Origin: an uncultured Clostridia bacterium
GTDB lineage: Bacteria > Bacillota > Clostridia > Lachnospirales > Lachnospiraceae
Direction: 5' to 3'
NCBI GenBank assembly: GCA_948472945.1
Contig: CAOKVX010000007.1
Coordinates: 51,300 to 115,299 of the forward strand
DNA length: 64,000 nt
Every line of letters starts with the position of its first letter. The first letter of the stretch is position 1. The position numbers and the translations under genes were made by a program. Shown here piece by piece: positions 36,125 through 45,377 of this stretch. The notes under the pieces were generated by a model. The model was given only the letters and a program-made list of their open reading frames with translations. It was not told the origin of the DNA and did no database searches.

Positions 36125-37033
36125 ATGAAAGCTCAAAATAACAGACTACCCAACAATGCGCTCACCGAAAAGATTGAGCACCGCACAGCCGGAAGGCCTT
36201 TCGCCATACACCACACCGACGTGTCGGCAAACAGCAGTTCCGCGCTGTATATCCACTGCCACTCAGAGCTTGAATTTTTTTACCTGTCTGACGGCGAGCT
36301 ATATTTTTATATTGAAGACAACGCATGCCACATGCATGCGGGAGATGTTGTTATGATTCCGGGAGGGCTAATACACTATGCGACGCGCGTGAAAAACGAC
36401 GGACGAAATTGCTCGTATGACGCTGTCGTTTTTTCATCAAAAATGCTCGTTGATACGCTTCCATCCTACTGTGAGCATTATTTTAACTCCTCAATATGCA
36501 ACTCCATAGCAGGGATAATCCACCTTACTCCCGATACGGAATGGCAGAAAAACGTAATTGATTACGTAACCGGAATTTTTGATTTTATTTCTGCCGACGC
36601 TAGGAAGTGCGAGCTTATAATACGCGGCAGGCTTCTTAGCGCATGGCAGCTTCTTTACAATAACGTATATTCCGACCTGATTTCCGGTCAACATGAGCGT
36701 CCCACATATCCTCTGTTAAATAAATGTATCGAAATTATAAACACCAATTATATGTATGACTTTTCCCTAAATGAGCTGGCGTCTGCAGCCGGACTCAGCG
36801 AAGGACATTTTTGCAGGGTATTTAAGGATATCACAGGATTCACGCCGTTTAACTATATTAACAGGGTCCGCATTACAAAAGCATGCGGCATGCTTACATG
36901 TACCGATAAAAAAATAGCCGATATATCGGCCGGGTGCGGCTTCAATAATATCAGCTATTTTAATCGAACGTTTAAACAGATTATGAAGGAAAGCCCCTCC
37001 GTGTACAGAAAAAACTTCCACAATATCACATAG
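36125..37033 (+). CDS. AraC-family transcriptional regulator
   Basis: The protein has 302 residues. The N-terminal cupin domain (about 35-120) has HCHSELEFFYLSDGELYFYIE and the MHAGDVVMIPGGLIHYA sugar-binding fold. The C-terminal pair of helix-turn-helix motifs (about 200-298) includes LNELASAAGLSEGHFCRVFKDITGFTPF (split by a helix) and IADISAGCGFNNISYFNRTFK. Such proteins sense a sugar and activate glycosidase genes. It diverges from the GH31 gene and probably controls it and the giant glycosidase. Its stop overlaps the convergent small zinc-ribbon gene by eight bases. Confidence 0.94.
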   Translation: MKAQNNRLPNNALTEKIEHRTAGRPFAIHHTDVSANSSSALYIHCHSELEFFYLSDGELYFYIEDNACHMHAGDVVMIPGGLIHYATRVKNDGRNCSYDAVVFSSKMLVDTLPSYCEHYFNSSICNSIAGIIHLTPDTEWQKNVIDYVTGIFDFISADARKCELIIRGRLLSAWQLLYNNVYSDLISGQHERPTYPLLNKCIEIINTNYMYDFSLNELASAAGLSEGHFCRVFKDITGFTPFNYINRVRITKACGMLTCTDKKIADISAGCGFNNISYFNRTFKQIMKESPSVYRKNFHNIT

Positions 37034-37238
37034 CTTCTTTTTTATCTGATTTACTTACGGGTATGGCAAATCCCCTGACCATCCTGTCATAACATTCCTC
37101 ACAAATTACAAATTTGTGTACTTCAAGGTCTTTTTTTGAAAAATATCCCCATTCCTTTACAGCCTCAAATGCGTCTTCCTTTAAAATTCCATTTTCGTTT
37201 TTGAGTTCTCTGCCACATGCATTGCACATTATCTTCAT
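37026..37238 (-). CDS. Small zinc-ribbon-like protein
   Basis: A protein of about 70 residues. Two CxxC pairs, CNAC near the N-terminus and CEEC about 45 residues later, could bind one zinc ion. Between them is a charged helix (EDAFEAVKEWGYFSKKD). Similar tiny proteins are common next to housekeeping genes in clostridia; their function is not known. The exact ATG is uncertain (37247, 37238 or 37229); the GGATGGATG stretch upstream favours 37238. It follows rimI after about 110 bases. Confidence 0.7.
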   Translation of the reverse strand: MKIMCNACGRELKNENGILKEDAFEAVKEWGYFSKKDLEVHKFVICEECYDRMVRGFAIPVSKSDKKEAM

Positions 37239-37350
37239 AATAATCATCCATCCGTTCGTATCTTAATATATTTATCTCTCCGCTACTGATTATAATGTGT
37301 TTTTCGACATAAGTACATATGAAATTGCTGGCAACACAAAAATACCGCAA

Positions 37351-37794
37351 TTAATCAATTGCGCCATATCTTTTCCACATTACATACGCATCCTCGACAG
37401 GATTTTTATAGTAAGATTTCCTGCATGACTCCGTGACGAACCCATTCTTTTTATATAAAGCTATTGCCGGAACATTACCCACCCTTACCTCAAGCGCAAA
37501 GTTCCGGAGTCCTTTCGACAATCCGTGCTCCGTGAGCTTTTCAAGAAGTCTGTCTGCAATCCCGCGCCGCCTAAACATGCACGACACAGCTATATCTTCT
37601 ATATCGGCTGTGTCAACAGATATCGAGAGTATTGCAAACCCTGCGGCAATTCCGCCGATATCATACACTATACAATATTCATTTTCATTTTTCACGGCAG
37701 ATAACAGCAGCGCCCTGCTCCACGCATCAGCAAACGATTCGCATGCAATCTCATAAACCCTGTCGACATCCTGTTCATTCATTAGTCTAATCAT
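37351..37794 (-). CDS. rimI: Ribosomal-protein-alanine N-acetyltransferase RimI
   Basis: The protein has 147 residues with the GNAT fold: the acetyl-CoA loop in CMFRRRGIADRLLEKL (Q/RxxGxG/A type, about 80-95) and LEVRVGNVPAIALYKKNGF, the RimI signature, with the catalytic Tyr in LYKKNGF. It acetylates the N-terminus of ribosomal protein S18 and related targets. Its start overlaps the tsaB stop by four bases, the conserved tsaE-tsaB-rimI operon of Firmicutes. Confidence 0.93.
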   Translation of the reverse strand: MIRLMNEQDVDRVYEIACESFADAWSRALLLSAVKNENEYCIVYDIGGIAAGFAILSISVDTADIEDIAVSCMFRRRGIADRLLEKLTEHGLSKGLRNFALEVRVGNVPAIALYKKNGFVTESCRKSYYKNPVEDAYVMWKRYGAID

Positions 37795-38513
37795 TTGCCA
37801 GACCCTTTCTCCATCCTCTCTCTCTCGGCCTGCGACAGTCTTAAATATATCGGTTCAAAATCCGCGCCGTCCACATATTTTCCTGCTTCATACATCTGCG
37901 CCGCAAGCATCGCCACTGACGCCGCGCTCTGAAATCTCTGGTGTGAAAGGGCGATATATGCCCTGTCTCTCATTACCTCGCGTATACGGTTTTCATGTAC
38001 CAAAACCCCGTCACCTAAAAATATAACCCTCTCATCCGGATGATTATCACACAATGTGTCAAGTACTTCATCCAAAGCAAGCGCCCGCGGCCCGTATATC
38101 TCATTTATGATGTCGCCGCAGTCACCTGAAAATGAATATACGGCCGAATACACCTGTCCGCGCCTCGCATCCATTACCGGGCATATTATCCCGCCCATAC
38201 CGGCAAAATTATAAGCGAGCGCTGCAAGAGTAGACACCGGTACTACCGGAACACCTGCGGCAAACGATAGTCCCTTTACGGTTGAAGCGCCTATTCTCAG
38301 ACCTGTAAATGAACCGGGTCCTTCTGCCGCCGCAACCGCATTAAGCTCCAAAACATCAATACCCGCCTGTTTCATTGCGTGCTCTATCATTGGAAGCAGT
38401 GTCTGCGAGTGCGTCTTATTATTATTCACTGAGTTAAGCGCCGTAATCACTCCGTCAATGTACACTGCAACCGACGCCGTATTTCCGGAACTGTCAACAG
38501 CTAAAATCTTCAT
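37791..38513 (-). CDS. tsaB: tRNA threonylcarbamoyladenosine biosynthesis protein TsaB
   Basis: The protein has 240 residues. Inactive ASKHA-fold partner that scaffolds TsaD. Seen: ILAVDSSGNTASVAV at the start, KTHSQTLLPMIEH, and the family hallmark AAAEGPGSFTGLRIGASTVKG (split) followed by PVVPVSTLAALA. It overlaps tsaE and rimI by four bases on either side, so all three are translationally coupled. Confidence 0.96.
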   Translation of the reverse strand: MKILAVDSSGNTASVAVYIDGVITALNSVNNNKTHSQTLLPMIEHAMKQAGIDVLELNAVAAAEGPGSFTGLRIGASTVKGLSFAAGVPVVPVSTLAALAYNFAGMGGIICPVMDARRGQVYSAVYSFSGDCGDIINEIYGPRALALDEVLDTLCDNHPDERVIFLGDGVLVHENRIREVMRDRAYIALSHQRFQSAASVAMLAAQMYEAGKYVDGADFEPIYLRLSQAERERMEKGSGK

Positions 38514-38974
38514 ACGTCCATGCCCTCTTTAACAGTAATCAATCTGTAGTCAAATCCTTTTTCAGTATTCTTCTCTATCTTAATTCTAGCGGCGTCCTCC
38601 GGTATTATATCCTCAATCATCTCAGGCCACTCCACCAGCGTCACGCCGTCCCCGTAAAAATACTCTTCATAGCCCAGCTCCTCCATCTCGGAGCTGTCCG
38701 CAATTCTATATACGTCAAAATGATACAGCGGCATTCTACCGTTGTCGTATATGTTCATAATCGTAAATGTCGGGCTGTTTACTATGTCGTCCACGCCAAG
38801 CCCGTCAGCAAAGCCCTGAGCAAACACGGTCTTCCCTGTTCCAAGGTCTCCCGAAAGAAGAATCACAGTCCCCGGCAAAACCTGTTCTCCAAGCCTTTTT
38901 GCAAACTCATATGTATCTTCCCTTGAAAATGATTCAACCTCGCGCGGCCGCGCCGCGCCGTTTAAATTATTCAT
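38510..38974 (-). CDS. tsaE: tRNA threonylcarbamoyladenosine biosynthesis ATPase TsaE
   Basis: The protein has 154 residues. P-loop ATPase that recycles the TsaB-TsaD complex. Walker A is GDLGTGKT (about 43-50), followed by FAQGFADGLGV, SPTFTIMN, the LYHFDVYRI block and LVEWPE. Full length. The ribosome site is poor (GGAATATAT); it lies 15 bases behind the YcxB-like gene and may be translated through read-through coupling. Confidence 0.95.
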   Translation of the reverse strand: MNNLNGAARPREVESFSREDTYEFAKRLGEQVLPGTVILLSGDLGTGKTVFAQGFADGLGVDDIVNSPTFTIMNIYDNGRMPLYHFDVYRIADSSEMEELGYEEYFYGDGVTLVEWPEMIEDIIPEDAARIKIEKNTEKGFDYRLITVKEGMDV

Positions 38975-38989
38975 ATATATTCCAAACCT

Positions 38990-39661
38990 TTACCGCTTAA
39001 GCGCCTCTCTCACAATATTTGAAAATTCACCGGCGTCACCGACCGCGTCCTTTGGAAATATAAACGCCCTGACAGGAGACGTATACAAAAAGAATGCTTT
39101 TCGTGTCTCGACAAATTTGCTTATATCGTCCCACATAATACTGACTTTCTGTTCATCCTGCCTTACTACAATCCCATCCCTGCATAGATTGTATATAATA
39201 GGTGTTTTAAATGTTTCCTGTGAAAGCACCTGCCTTTTTGCTTTCATCAAAAGCTGTACGGGCTGCACTACGGTAAATAAAAGCGACAGCACAATAAGCG
39301 CAATCTTCTCCATATTACCGTAGACATTCCATCCCATAACCAGCATAACTAACGCCGCGGCGCTTATGATTAATCCAAACCATCCGGTAAAACTTCTGTA
39401 CATATGCCTTATGACGAAATGCCGCATATCCCTTACACCAATCAAAACCTCATATTCCCTGCTGCCCTCGATGTCAATCTCCGGCATATCCTGATTGTCA
39501 CCCTGTCCTGATGAACTCTCATCTTCCTGCGTTTCAACGCCGTATATATCCCTTTCATCCGACGCTTCGCCGCCGTTATCGTCACTGCCGACAATCAATT
39601 CTTCATCATTATCTGCTTCGGCCATTTTCTTTAACTTCTCATAATATTCATTTTTCTTCAT
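38990..39661 (-). CDS. YcxB-like membrane protein
   Basis: A protein of about 223 residues. It opens with a polar Glu/Asp-rich segment, then two membrane spans in the middle (about 100-145), and a C-terminal cytoplasmic domain with ISKFVETRKAFFLYTSPVRAFIFPKDAV, the YcxB-like signature. Function of the family is unknown. The ATG at 39661 with GGGAGG twelve bases upstream is favoured; the frame is open 19 codons further. Likely first gene of the tsaE-tsaB-rimI transcript. Confidence 0.75.
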   Translation of the reverse strand: MKKNEYYEKLKKMAEADNDEELIVGSDDNGGEASDERDIYGVETQEDESSSGQGDNQDMPEIDIEGSREYEVLIGVRDMRHFVIRHMYRSFTGWFGLIISAAALVMLVMGWNVYGNMEKIALIVLSLLFTVVQPVQLLMKAKRQVLSQETFKTPIIYNLCRDGIVVRQDEQKVSIMWDDISKFVETRKAFFLYTSPVRAFIFPKDAVGDAGEFSNIVREALKR

Positions 39662-39721
39662 ATTAGCGCCAATCCTCCCAATGCTGGCATTAATCTGCCG
39701 GCATTTTAATATTAACAAAGC

Positions 39722-39758
39722 TTAACGAAGCGCTGATTAAATCACCGCTTCGTTAGCG
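39722..39758. repeat. Hairpin mini-repeat between adhE and the YcxB-like gene
   Basis: AACGAAGCG and CGCTTCGTT form a nine-base stem around CTGATTAAATCAC. A related unit occurs at 4209-4246 and a shortened one at 2661-2681. It may act as the adhE terminator on the minus strand, but its T-run is weak. Confidence 0.55.
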
Positions 39759-39806
39759 TTTCCCTAATTATTATAAAGAATTATGAATATTATATCAACC
39801 TTAATT

Positions 39807-42422
39807 TTAACGGTTCTCATACTCCATGCCGTAATACGCGCTCATATACATTTTCTTTATATCTTCTACCATAGGATACCTTGGGTTTGCCCCGGTACAC
39901 TGGTCGTCAAACGCTTTCCAAGCGAGGTCGTCAAGACCATTTTTAAACTCTTTTTCATCAACGCCATAATCTTTTATGCTTTTCCTGATTCCTGTCTTTT
40001 CCTTTAAATCATTGATAGCGGCTATAAGATTTTCGAGCTTTTCAGAATCATTACTTCCTCCAAGCCCGAGTATATCTGCTATCTGGGCGTATCTCTCTCG
40101 AGTTTGCGGATACTCGTACTGTGGAAATGTTCCCATTTTTGCGCGGCTATCATCAGAATTATACCTTATTACCCACTCTATCATAAGAGCATTTGCAACG
40201 CCGTGTGGAAGACTGAACGCTGCGCCAAGCTTATGCGCCATAGAGTGGCACACTCCTAAAAATGAATTTGCAAATGCGATTCCGGCCATCGCCGCCGCAT
40301 TTGCCATCTTCTCCCTTGCCCTTACGTCGGTCTGTCCATTTTCATAAGCCCGCGGAAAATAATCAAATATAAGCTTAATCGCCTTAATCGCAAGTCCGTC
40401 CGTATAATCAGTCGCAAGTATTGAAACATATGCCTCAAGCGCATGTATAAGCGCGTCGATTCCAGATGCGGCGGTAAGTCCCTTAGGAGCGGACATGTGC
40501 AGGTCAACATCTATTATCGCCATATCAGGCATTAACTCATAGTCTGCCAGCGGATATTTTATTCCCGTACCCTCATCTGTAATTACGGCAAACGGCGTAA
40601 CTTCAGAACCTGTACCGGCAGACGTTGGTATTGCTATAAAATATGCTTTCTTTCCCATTTCGGGGAACTTATAAACTCTCTTCCTGATATCCATAAACCT
40701 CATCGCCATGTCCATGAAGTCGGCCTCCGGATGCTCGTACATTACCCACATAATTTTAGCCGCATCCATAGCTGAACCCCCTCCTACGGTTATAATACAG
40801 TCCGGCTCAAACGCCTTCATCTGAGATGCACCGCTTAGAGCACATGACAATGTCGGGTCAGGCTCAACATCAAAAAATGTCGTATGAATTATTCCCATTT
40901 CATCAAGTTTATCGGTAATACATTTTGTGTAGCCGTTACTGTAAAGGAAGTTATCGGTTACAATAAACACCCTTTTTCTGTTTTGCACGCTTTTTATCTC
41001 GTCGAGCGCAACCGGCAGACACCCTTTCTTAAAATATACTTTTTCGGGCAGTCTTAACCACAACATATTCTCTCTCCTTGAAGCAACTGTTTTAATATTT
41101 AAAAGATGCTTAACACCGACATTTTCTGACACGCTGTTTCCTCCCCACGAGCCGCAGCCAAGCGTGAGCGAAGGAGTCATTCCGAAGTTATACAGGTCTC
41201 CGATACCGCCGTGTGTAGACGGCGCGTTTACAATTATACGTCCGGTCTTCATGCGCTCCGAAAATTCGCAAAGATTACTTTTATTTGTCATCTCATCAAT
41301 ATATATAGAAGATGTGTGGCCGTACCCTCCCTCGGTTATAAGCTTTTCAGCCTTTGAGAAAGCTTCGTCCATATCTTTTACTTTGTACATTGCAAGTACG
41401 GGCGACAGCTTTTCACGGGCGAATTCCTCGCTAACCTCAACGCTCTCAACCTCACCTATCAATATTTTTGTCTCAGGCGCCACTTTAAAGCCGGACATAT
41501 CGGCAATTTTAAATGCGGACTGTCCGACTATTGCCGCATTAAGCCTTCCGTCCACTATTATTGTCTTTCTAACCTTGTCAAGTTCGTCACCCTCAAGGAA
41601 ATAACATCCCTTATCGGCAAATTCTTTTTTGACGGCCGTATACACATTTTCATGTACGAGTACAGATTGCTCCGAAGCGCATACAACCCCGTTGTCAAAT
41701 GTTTTAGAGTGTATTATTGAATTCACGGCCATAAGTATGTCGGCGCTCTCATCTATAATTGCCGGAACATTTCCTGAACCCACGCCGATTGCCGGTTTTC
41801 CCGATGAATACGCCGCATTTACCAGCGCCGGTCCTCCCGTTGCAAGCGTCACGTCGGCCTCTTTCATAACAAGTCCTGACAACTCAAGGCTTGGCTCGTC
41901 TACCCATTCAATAATGTTTTCAGGCGCGCCGGCCCTAACCGCAGCGTCCAGCATAATTTTTGCCGCCTCTATTGTAGACTCTTTCGCGCGTGGATGAGGC
42001 GATATTACTATTGCGTTCCGTGTTTTAAGGCATAAAAGGCACTTAAAAATAACCGTAGAGGTTGGATTGGTTGTCGGTATGACTGCAGCGACGACTCCGA
42101 CCGGCTCGGCGTATTTTTTAATTCCGTACGCCTCATCTTCATACACCAACCCGCATGTTTTCGTATCCCTGTATGCATTGTAGATATACTCGGCTGCATA
42201 ATGGTTCTTTATAACCTTATCCTCAATTATTCCCATTCCGGTCTCCGAAACGGCATTCCTTGCCAGCGTTATTCTAGCCTTGTTCGCTGCGGACGCTGCG
42301 GCGAGGAATATTTCATCAACCTGTTCCTGCGTATATTTAGCGTATTCTGACTGGGCGCGGTGCGCCCTTGAAACCGCCTCCTTAAGACTTACGTCATCAT
42401 CAACCTTTTTTCTGTTATACAT
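39807..42422 (-). CDS. adhE: Bifunctional acetaldehyde-CoA/alcohol dehydrogenase
   Basis: The protein has 871 residues. It reduces acetyl-CoA to acetaldehyde and then ethanol, regenerating NAD in fermentation; AdhE forms spirosomes. N-terminal aldehyde dehydrogenase (about 1-440) with the catalytic Cys in DNGVVCASEQS and GGIGDLYNFG; C-terminal iron alcohol dehydrogenase (about 450-871) with GGGSAMDAAKIMW, SGIDALIHALEAY and metal ligands in CHSMAHKLGAAFSLPHG. The start is the ATG at 42422 with AAGGAG eight bases upstream. It is divergent from the glycosyltransferase operon. I looked for a Rex operator and found none convincing. Confidence 0.97.
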   Translation of the reverse strand: MYNRKKVDDDVSLKEAVSRAHRAQSEYAKYTQEQVDEIFLAAASAANKARITLARNAVSETGMGIIEDKVIKNHYAAEYIYNAYRDTKTCGLVYEDEAYGIKKYAEPVGVVAAVIPTTNPTSTVIFKCLLCLKTRNAIVISPHPRAKESTIEAAKIMLDAAVRAGAPENIIEWVDEPSLELSGLVMKEADVTLATGGPALVNAAYSSGKPAIGVGSGNVPAIIDESADILMAVNSIIHSKTFDNGVVCASEQSVLVHENVYTAVKKEFADKGCYFLEGDELDKVRKTIIVDGRLNAAIVGQSAFKIADMSGFKVAPETKILIGEVESVEVSEEFAREKLSPVLAMYKVKDMDEAFSKAEKLITEGGYGHTSSIYIDEMTNKSNLCEFSERMKTGRIIVNAPSTHGGIGDLYNFGMTPSLTLGCGSWGGNSVSENVGVKHLLNIKTVASRRENMLWLRLPEKVYFKKGCLPVALDEIKSVQNRKRVFIVTDNFLYSNGYTKCITDKLDEMGIIHTTFFDVEPDPTLSCALSGASQMKAFEPDCIITVGGGSAMDAAKIMWVMYEHPEADFMDMAMRFMDIRKRVYKFPEMGKKAYFIAIPTSAGTGSEVTPFAVITDEGTGIKYPLADYELMPDMAIIDVDLHMSAPKGLTAASGIDALIHALEAYVSILATDYTDGLAIKAIKLIFDYFPRAYENGQTDVRAREKMANAAAMAGIAFANSFLGVCHSMAHKLGAAFSLPHGVANALMIEWVIRYNSDDSRAKMGTFPQYEYPQTRERYAQIADILGLGGSNDSEKLENLIAAINDLKEKTGIRKSIKDYGVDEKEFKNGLDDLAWKAFDDQCTGANPRYPMVEDIKKMYMSAYYGMEYENR

Positions 42423-42557
42423 GTGACATTCTCCTTTTTTTACTATTTTATATTCTAATAACATGATGTCTTTTTATATGGGTTTGTATTCACAATCACT
42501 AATCTTTTTAAATAAAGCCGGTTTAAATAAAGCTTTATAAATAAATTTTGGACAGGA

Positions 42558-42586
42558 TTGCACCATACCAAAACAAATGTTATAAT
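42558..42586 (+). promoter_or_regulatory. Promoter of the glycosyltransferase operon
   Basis: TTGCAC (42558-42563), 17 bp, TATAAT (42581-42586), about 45 bases before the first glycosyltransferase ATG. Just to its left (42508-42546) are short direct repeats of AAATAAAGC. Confidence 0.65.
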
Positions 42587-42638
42587 ATAGCCAATTGAGC
42601 ATTTAACACTCATTACTTGAAAGGACAAATCCATTATT

Positions 42639-43592
42639 ATGAAAACCGGTCTTTTATCGGTTGTTATGCCGATATATAACGAAACTAACATAGCTGTCGG
42701 AGTTGAGCGTGTTATGTCAGTCCTCAAGGGCGCTGATATTCCCTATGAGATTATTCTTGTAGACGATGGTTCAAGGAACGACAGTTGGAATCAGATTACC
42801 GACCTTGCAATGAAATATAAAAATATTGTCGCCATAGCACTAAGCAGAAACTTTGGCAAGGAATACGCTCTTTGCGCAGGACTTGACAACGTCAACGGAG
42901 ACTGCTGTATTTGTATGGATTCGGATATGCAGCATCCTCCTGAGTATATTCCTGAAATGTACCGGCTATGGAAAGAAGAAAATTATGAAGTTGTCGAGGG
43001 AGTCAAAAAAGCTAGAATAAAAGAAAAGCTTTTGTATCGTATTTGTGCAAAAAATTTCTACAGAATGCTTAACAAAATGTCCGGCATAGATTTGCAGAAC
43101 GCATCCGACTTCAGACTTTTAGACAGGGAAGCCCTTGAGGCATGGAAATCCCTTCCTGAAAAAGTTCCGTTTTTCAGAGGAATGTCATCATGGATTGGTT
43201 TCAGACGTACACAAATATATTTTGAGGTGTCAGAGAGGGAATTCGGCGAAACAAAATGGTCGATGCGCGGACTTATACGCCTTGCAATTGACGCAATAAC
43301 GTCTTATTCATCCGTTCCTCTTTATCTGTCAACGATGTTCGGCGCAATACTCATGATATTTTTTCTTGTAATGTTCGCCCAGACGCTTTACATGAAAATA
43401 AACGGACATGCCCAGGGCGGATTCACAACCGTTATTATCCTGCAGCTTATAATAGGCGCTATAACTATGATTAACATGGGTATAATCGGACTTTATATTA
43501 AAAAAATATATGAAGAAACCAAAGGGCGTCCAAGATACATCATTCGTAAAATTGTAAAAAAGGAGACCTCCGGTAAAAATGAAATCAATTAA
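42639..43592 (+). CDS. Polyprenyl-phosphate glycosyltransferase (GT2, GtrB/DPM1-like)
   Basis: The protein has 317 residues. The GT-A domain (about 1-225) has VVMPIYNETN, LVDDGSRNDS and the DxD-type ICMDSDMQHPPE; two C-terminal spans (about 230-300) anchor it in the membrane, as in GtrB/CsbB/YkoT. It loads a sugar onto undecaprenyl phosphate. The next gene, overlapping by 14 bases, encodes a GT-C-like enzyme that would use the product. No GtrA-type flippase is adjacent. The ribosome site is AAAGGA at a somewhat long distance. Confidence 0.92.
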   Translation: MKTGLLSVVMPIYNETNIAVGVERVMSVLKGADIPYEIILVDDGSRNDSWNQITDLAMKYKNIVAIALSRNFGKEYALCAGLDNVNGDCCICMDSDMQHPPEYIPEMYRLWKEENYEVVEGVKKARIKEKLLYRICAKNFYRMLNKMSGIDLQNASDFRLLDREALEAWKSLPEKVPFFRGMSSWIGFRRTQIYFEVSEREFGETKWSMRGLIRLAIDAITSYSSVPLYLSTMFGAILMIFFLVMFAQTLYMKINGHAQGGFTTVIILQLIIGAITMINMGIIGLYIKKIYEETKGRPRYIIRKIVKKETSGKNEIN

Positions 43593-45291
43593 TATATTAA
43601 ACAACTGCTTTTTGATAATTGGCATGCTGATAATTGCCGTATCACTGTATATATGGATAAAAAATTATAAAAAGAATCCGCCTCTCAATAATTCGTCGGT
43701 CTTAACGGCGAAAATTACACGAAACGAATGGATTGTATTCTCCGTCATTTTGCTTGCCGCACTTATCATACGTCTTTGGCAATACGGCTCTGTTCCGGGC
43801 GGAATGAATCAGGACGGCGCTATGGCTGCTGTCGACGCAAAAGCGCTTGCCGAATATGGCACAGACCGTTACGGGATGCACATGCCGGTACATTTCACGG
43901 CATGGGGATACGGACAGATGAGTACTTTTCTCTCATATTGTATGGTGCCTTTTATTAAAATATTCGGACTATCAGCAATAACGGCAAGATTGCCGATACT
44001 TATTGCAAGTATGTTTGCACTGGCCGCCCTTTACTTTATAATAAGAAAGCTGTTCGGAATAAGGGGCGCTCAAATAGTTCTAATACTTGCATCGTGTAAT
44101 CCGTGGCACTTTATGCAGAGCAGATGGGCCCTTGACTGCAACATGTTCCCACACATGTTTGTAATCGGACTTATGTTTCTTCTTATGGGTATAGAAAAGA
44201 AAAGAAGATACGTATATATATCAATGGTATTTTTCGCATTTTGTATGTACAGTTATGGAATAGCTTTTTACACAGTACCGTTATTTCTTCTCATAGTATG
44301 TATATATATACTCGTTAAAAAAACGCTTAAATTGTCAGAAGTAATAATAAGCGCCGGCGTTTACTTTTTAATCTCATGGCCTATATACCTCACTATGATG
44401 ATTAATACCTTTAAATGGAACACAATTGAAACCCCGTTTTTTACAATGCCGTTCTTTCCGGACAGCGTTCGATCACAGGATATCCTGTTCTTCTCCGACG
44501 ACAAGCTTGACCAGCTGCAGAAAAATATCCGTGCTCTTGTCCGTATATTTACCGAGGGAGACCACCTTTTATGGAATAATATTGACGGTTTTGGAGTTAT
44601 AAACATATGTTTTGTTCCATTTATCTTTCTTGGAATATATTTTGTAATCCATATGCTTAGAAAAGAAAAAAATTTGCTCAAAAAAACCGGTTTATTAAGT
44701 ATACTATGTTTCTTTGGAATCGGTATATTTGCTGGAATAATAACATCTGAGGTTAATGTCAACAGAATTAACATAATTATATATCCATTTATTATACTCG
44801 CGGGACTGGGGATATATTTTGTATATGTAAACCACAAAAAATTATCTTATGTTTTTGCACCTGTATACCTTATTCTCAGCGTAATGTTTATAGGTAAATA
44901 TTTTACCTCTTACGCAGACGAAATAAAATCACAGTTTTTCAAAGGGTTCATAGAGGCAGTACAATATATCGAGGACGAGTCTGAATGCGCGTTTTATGTG
45001 ATAACTCCTGATTCTCAATTCGAGGGCGCCTATAATGTAAGCGAGATACTCACACTGTTTGCGCAGGATATCGATTCCGAGTATTATCAAAACAAATATA
45101 AGGATGAAAACGGTCTTCTATATAAAGAGAAATACTACTATGTCAATGCGTCAAGAACCGAGATTAATCCACAGCTGCCCGTGGCCTATGTTGTCACTGA
45201 GGCGGAAGTCGGCCTGTTCTCCGAGGAGGACTACATTATTGTCTCGTTCGACAATTTCTACGCCGTTATTCCAAATGAAATGGCTTTTTGA
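43579..45291 (+). CDS. GT-C fold membrane glycosyltransferase (PMT/ArnT-like)
   Basis: The protein has 570 residues with about eleven spans in the first 450 residues. The first extracellular loop carries GGMNQDGAMAAVDAKALAEYGTDRYG, split here, a typical acidic GT-C loop (Asp in NQDG), then RLPILIASMFALAALYFIIRKLFG. The C-terminal domain (about 455-570) is soluble and outside the membrane. It likely transfers the lipid-linked sugar made by the neighbour onto a cell-surface acceptor; acceptor unknown. It ends at a strong terminator. Confidence 0.85.
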   Translation: MKSINILNNCFLIIGMLIIAVSLYIWIKNYKKNPPLNNSSVLTAKITRNEWIVFSVILLAALIIRLWQYGSVPGGMNQDGAMAAVDAKALAEYGTDRYGMHMPVHFTAWGYGQMSTFLSYCMVPFIKIFGLSAITARLPILIASMFALAALYFIIRKLFGIRGAQIVLILASCNPWHFMQSRWALDCNMFPHMFVIGLMFLLMGIEKKRRYVYISMVFFAFCMYSYGIAFYTVPLFLLIVCIYILVKKTLKLSEVIISAGVYFLISWPIYLTMMINTFKWNTIETPFFTMPFFPDSVRSQDILFFSDDKLDQLQKNIRALVRIFTEGDHLLWNNIDGFGVINICFVPFIFLGIYFVIHMLRKEKNLLKKTGLLSILCFFGIGIFAGIITSEVNVNRINIIIYPFIILAGLGIYFVYVNHKKLSYVFAPVYLILSVMFIGKYFTSYADEIKSQFFKGFIEAVQYIEDESECAFYVITPDSQFEGAYNVSEILTLFAQDIDSEYYQNKYKDENGLLYKEKYYYVNASRTEINPQLPVAYVVTEAEVGLFSEEDYIIVSFDNFYAVIPNEMAF

Positions 45292-45340
45292 ACTAATTAA
45301 TTAAATTTCACTTTGATTTATTATTTTAATATATACAATA

Positions 45341-45377
45341 ATGCCCGGACATCAGCTGTTCGGGCATTTTATTTTAA
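45341..45377 (+). terminator. Intrinsic terminator of the glycosyltransferase operon
   Basis: ATGCCCGGACA pairs with TGTTCGGGCAT, followed by TTTTATTTTA on the plus strand. The left half covers the stop codon of the convergent ArsR-type gene, so the hairpin overlaps coding sequence. Confidence 0.85.

Noticed and set aside
42423..42638. Rex operator for adhE
   Set aside because: Only TTGTGAATACAA was found; it lacks the TTAA arms of the Rex consensus TTGTTAANNNNTTAACAA.
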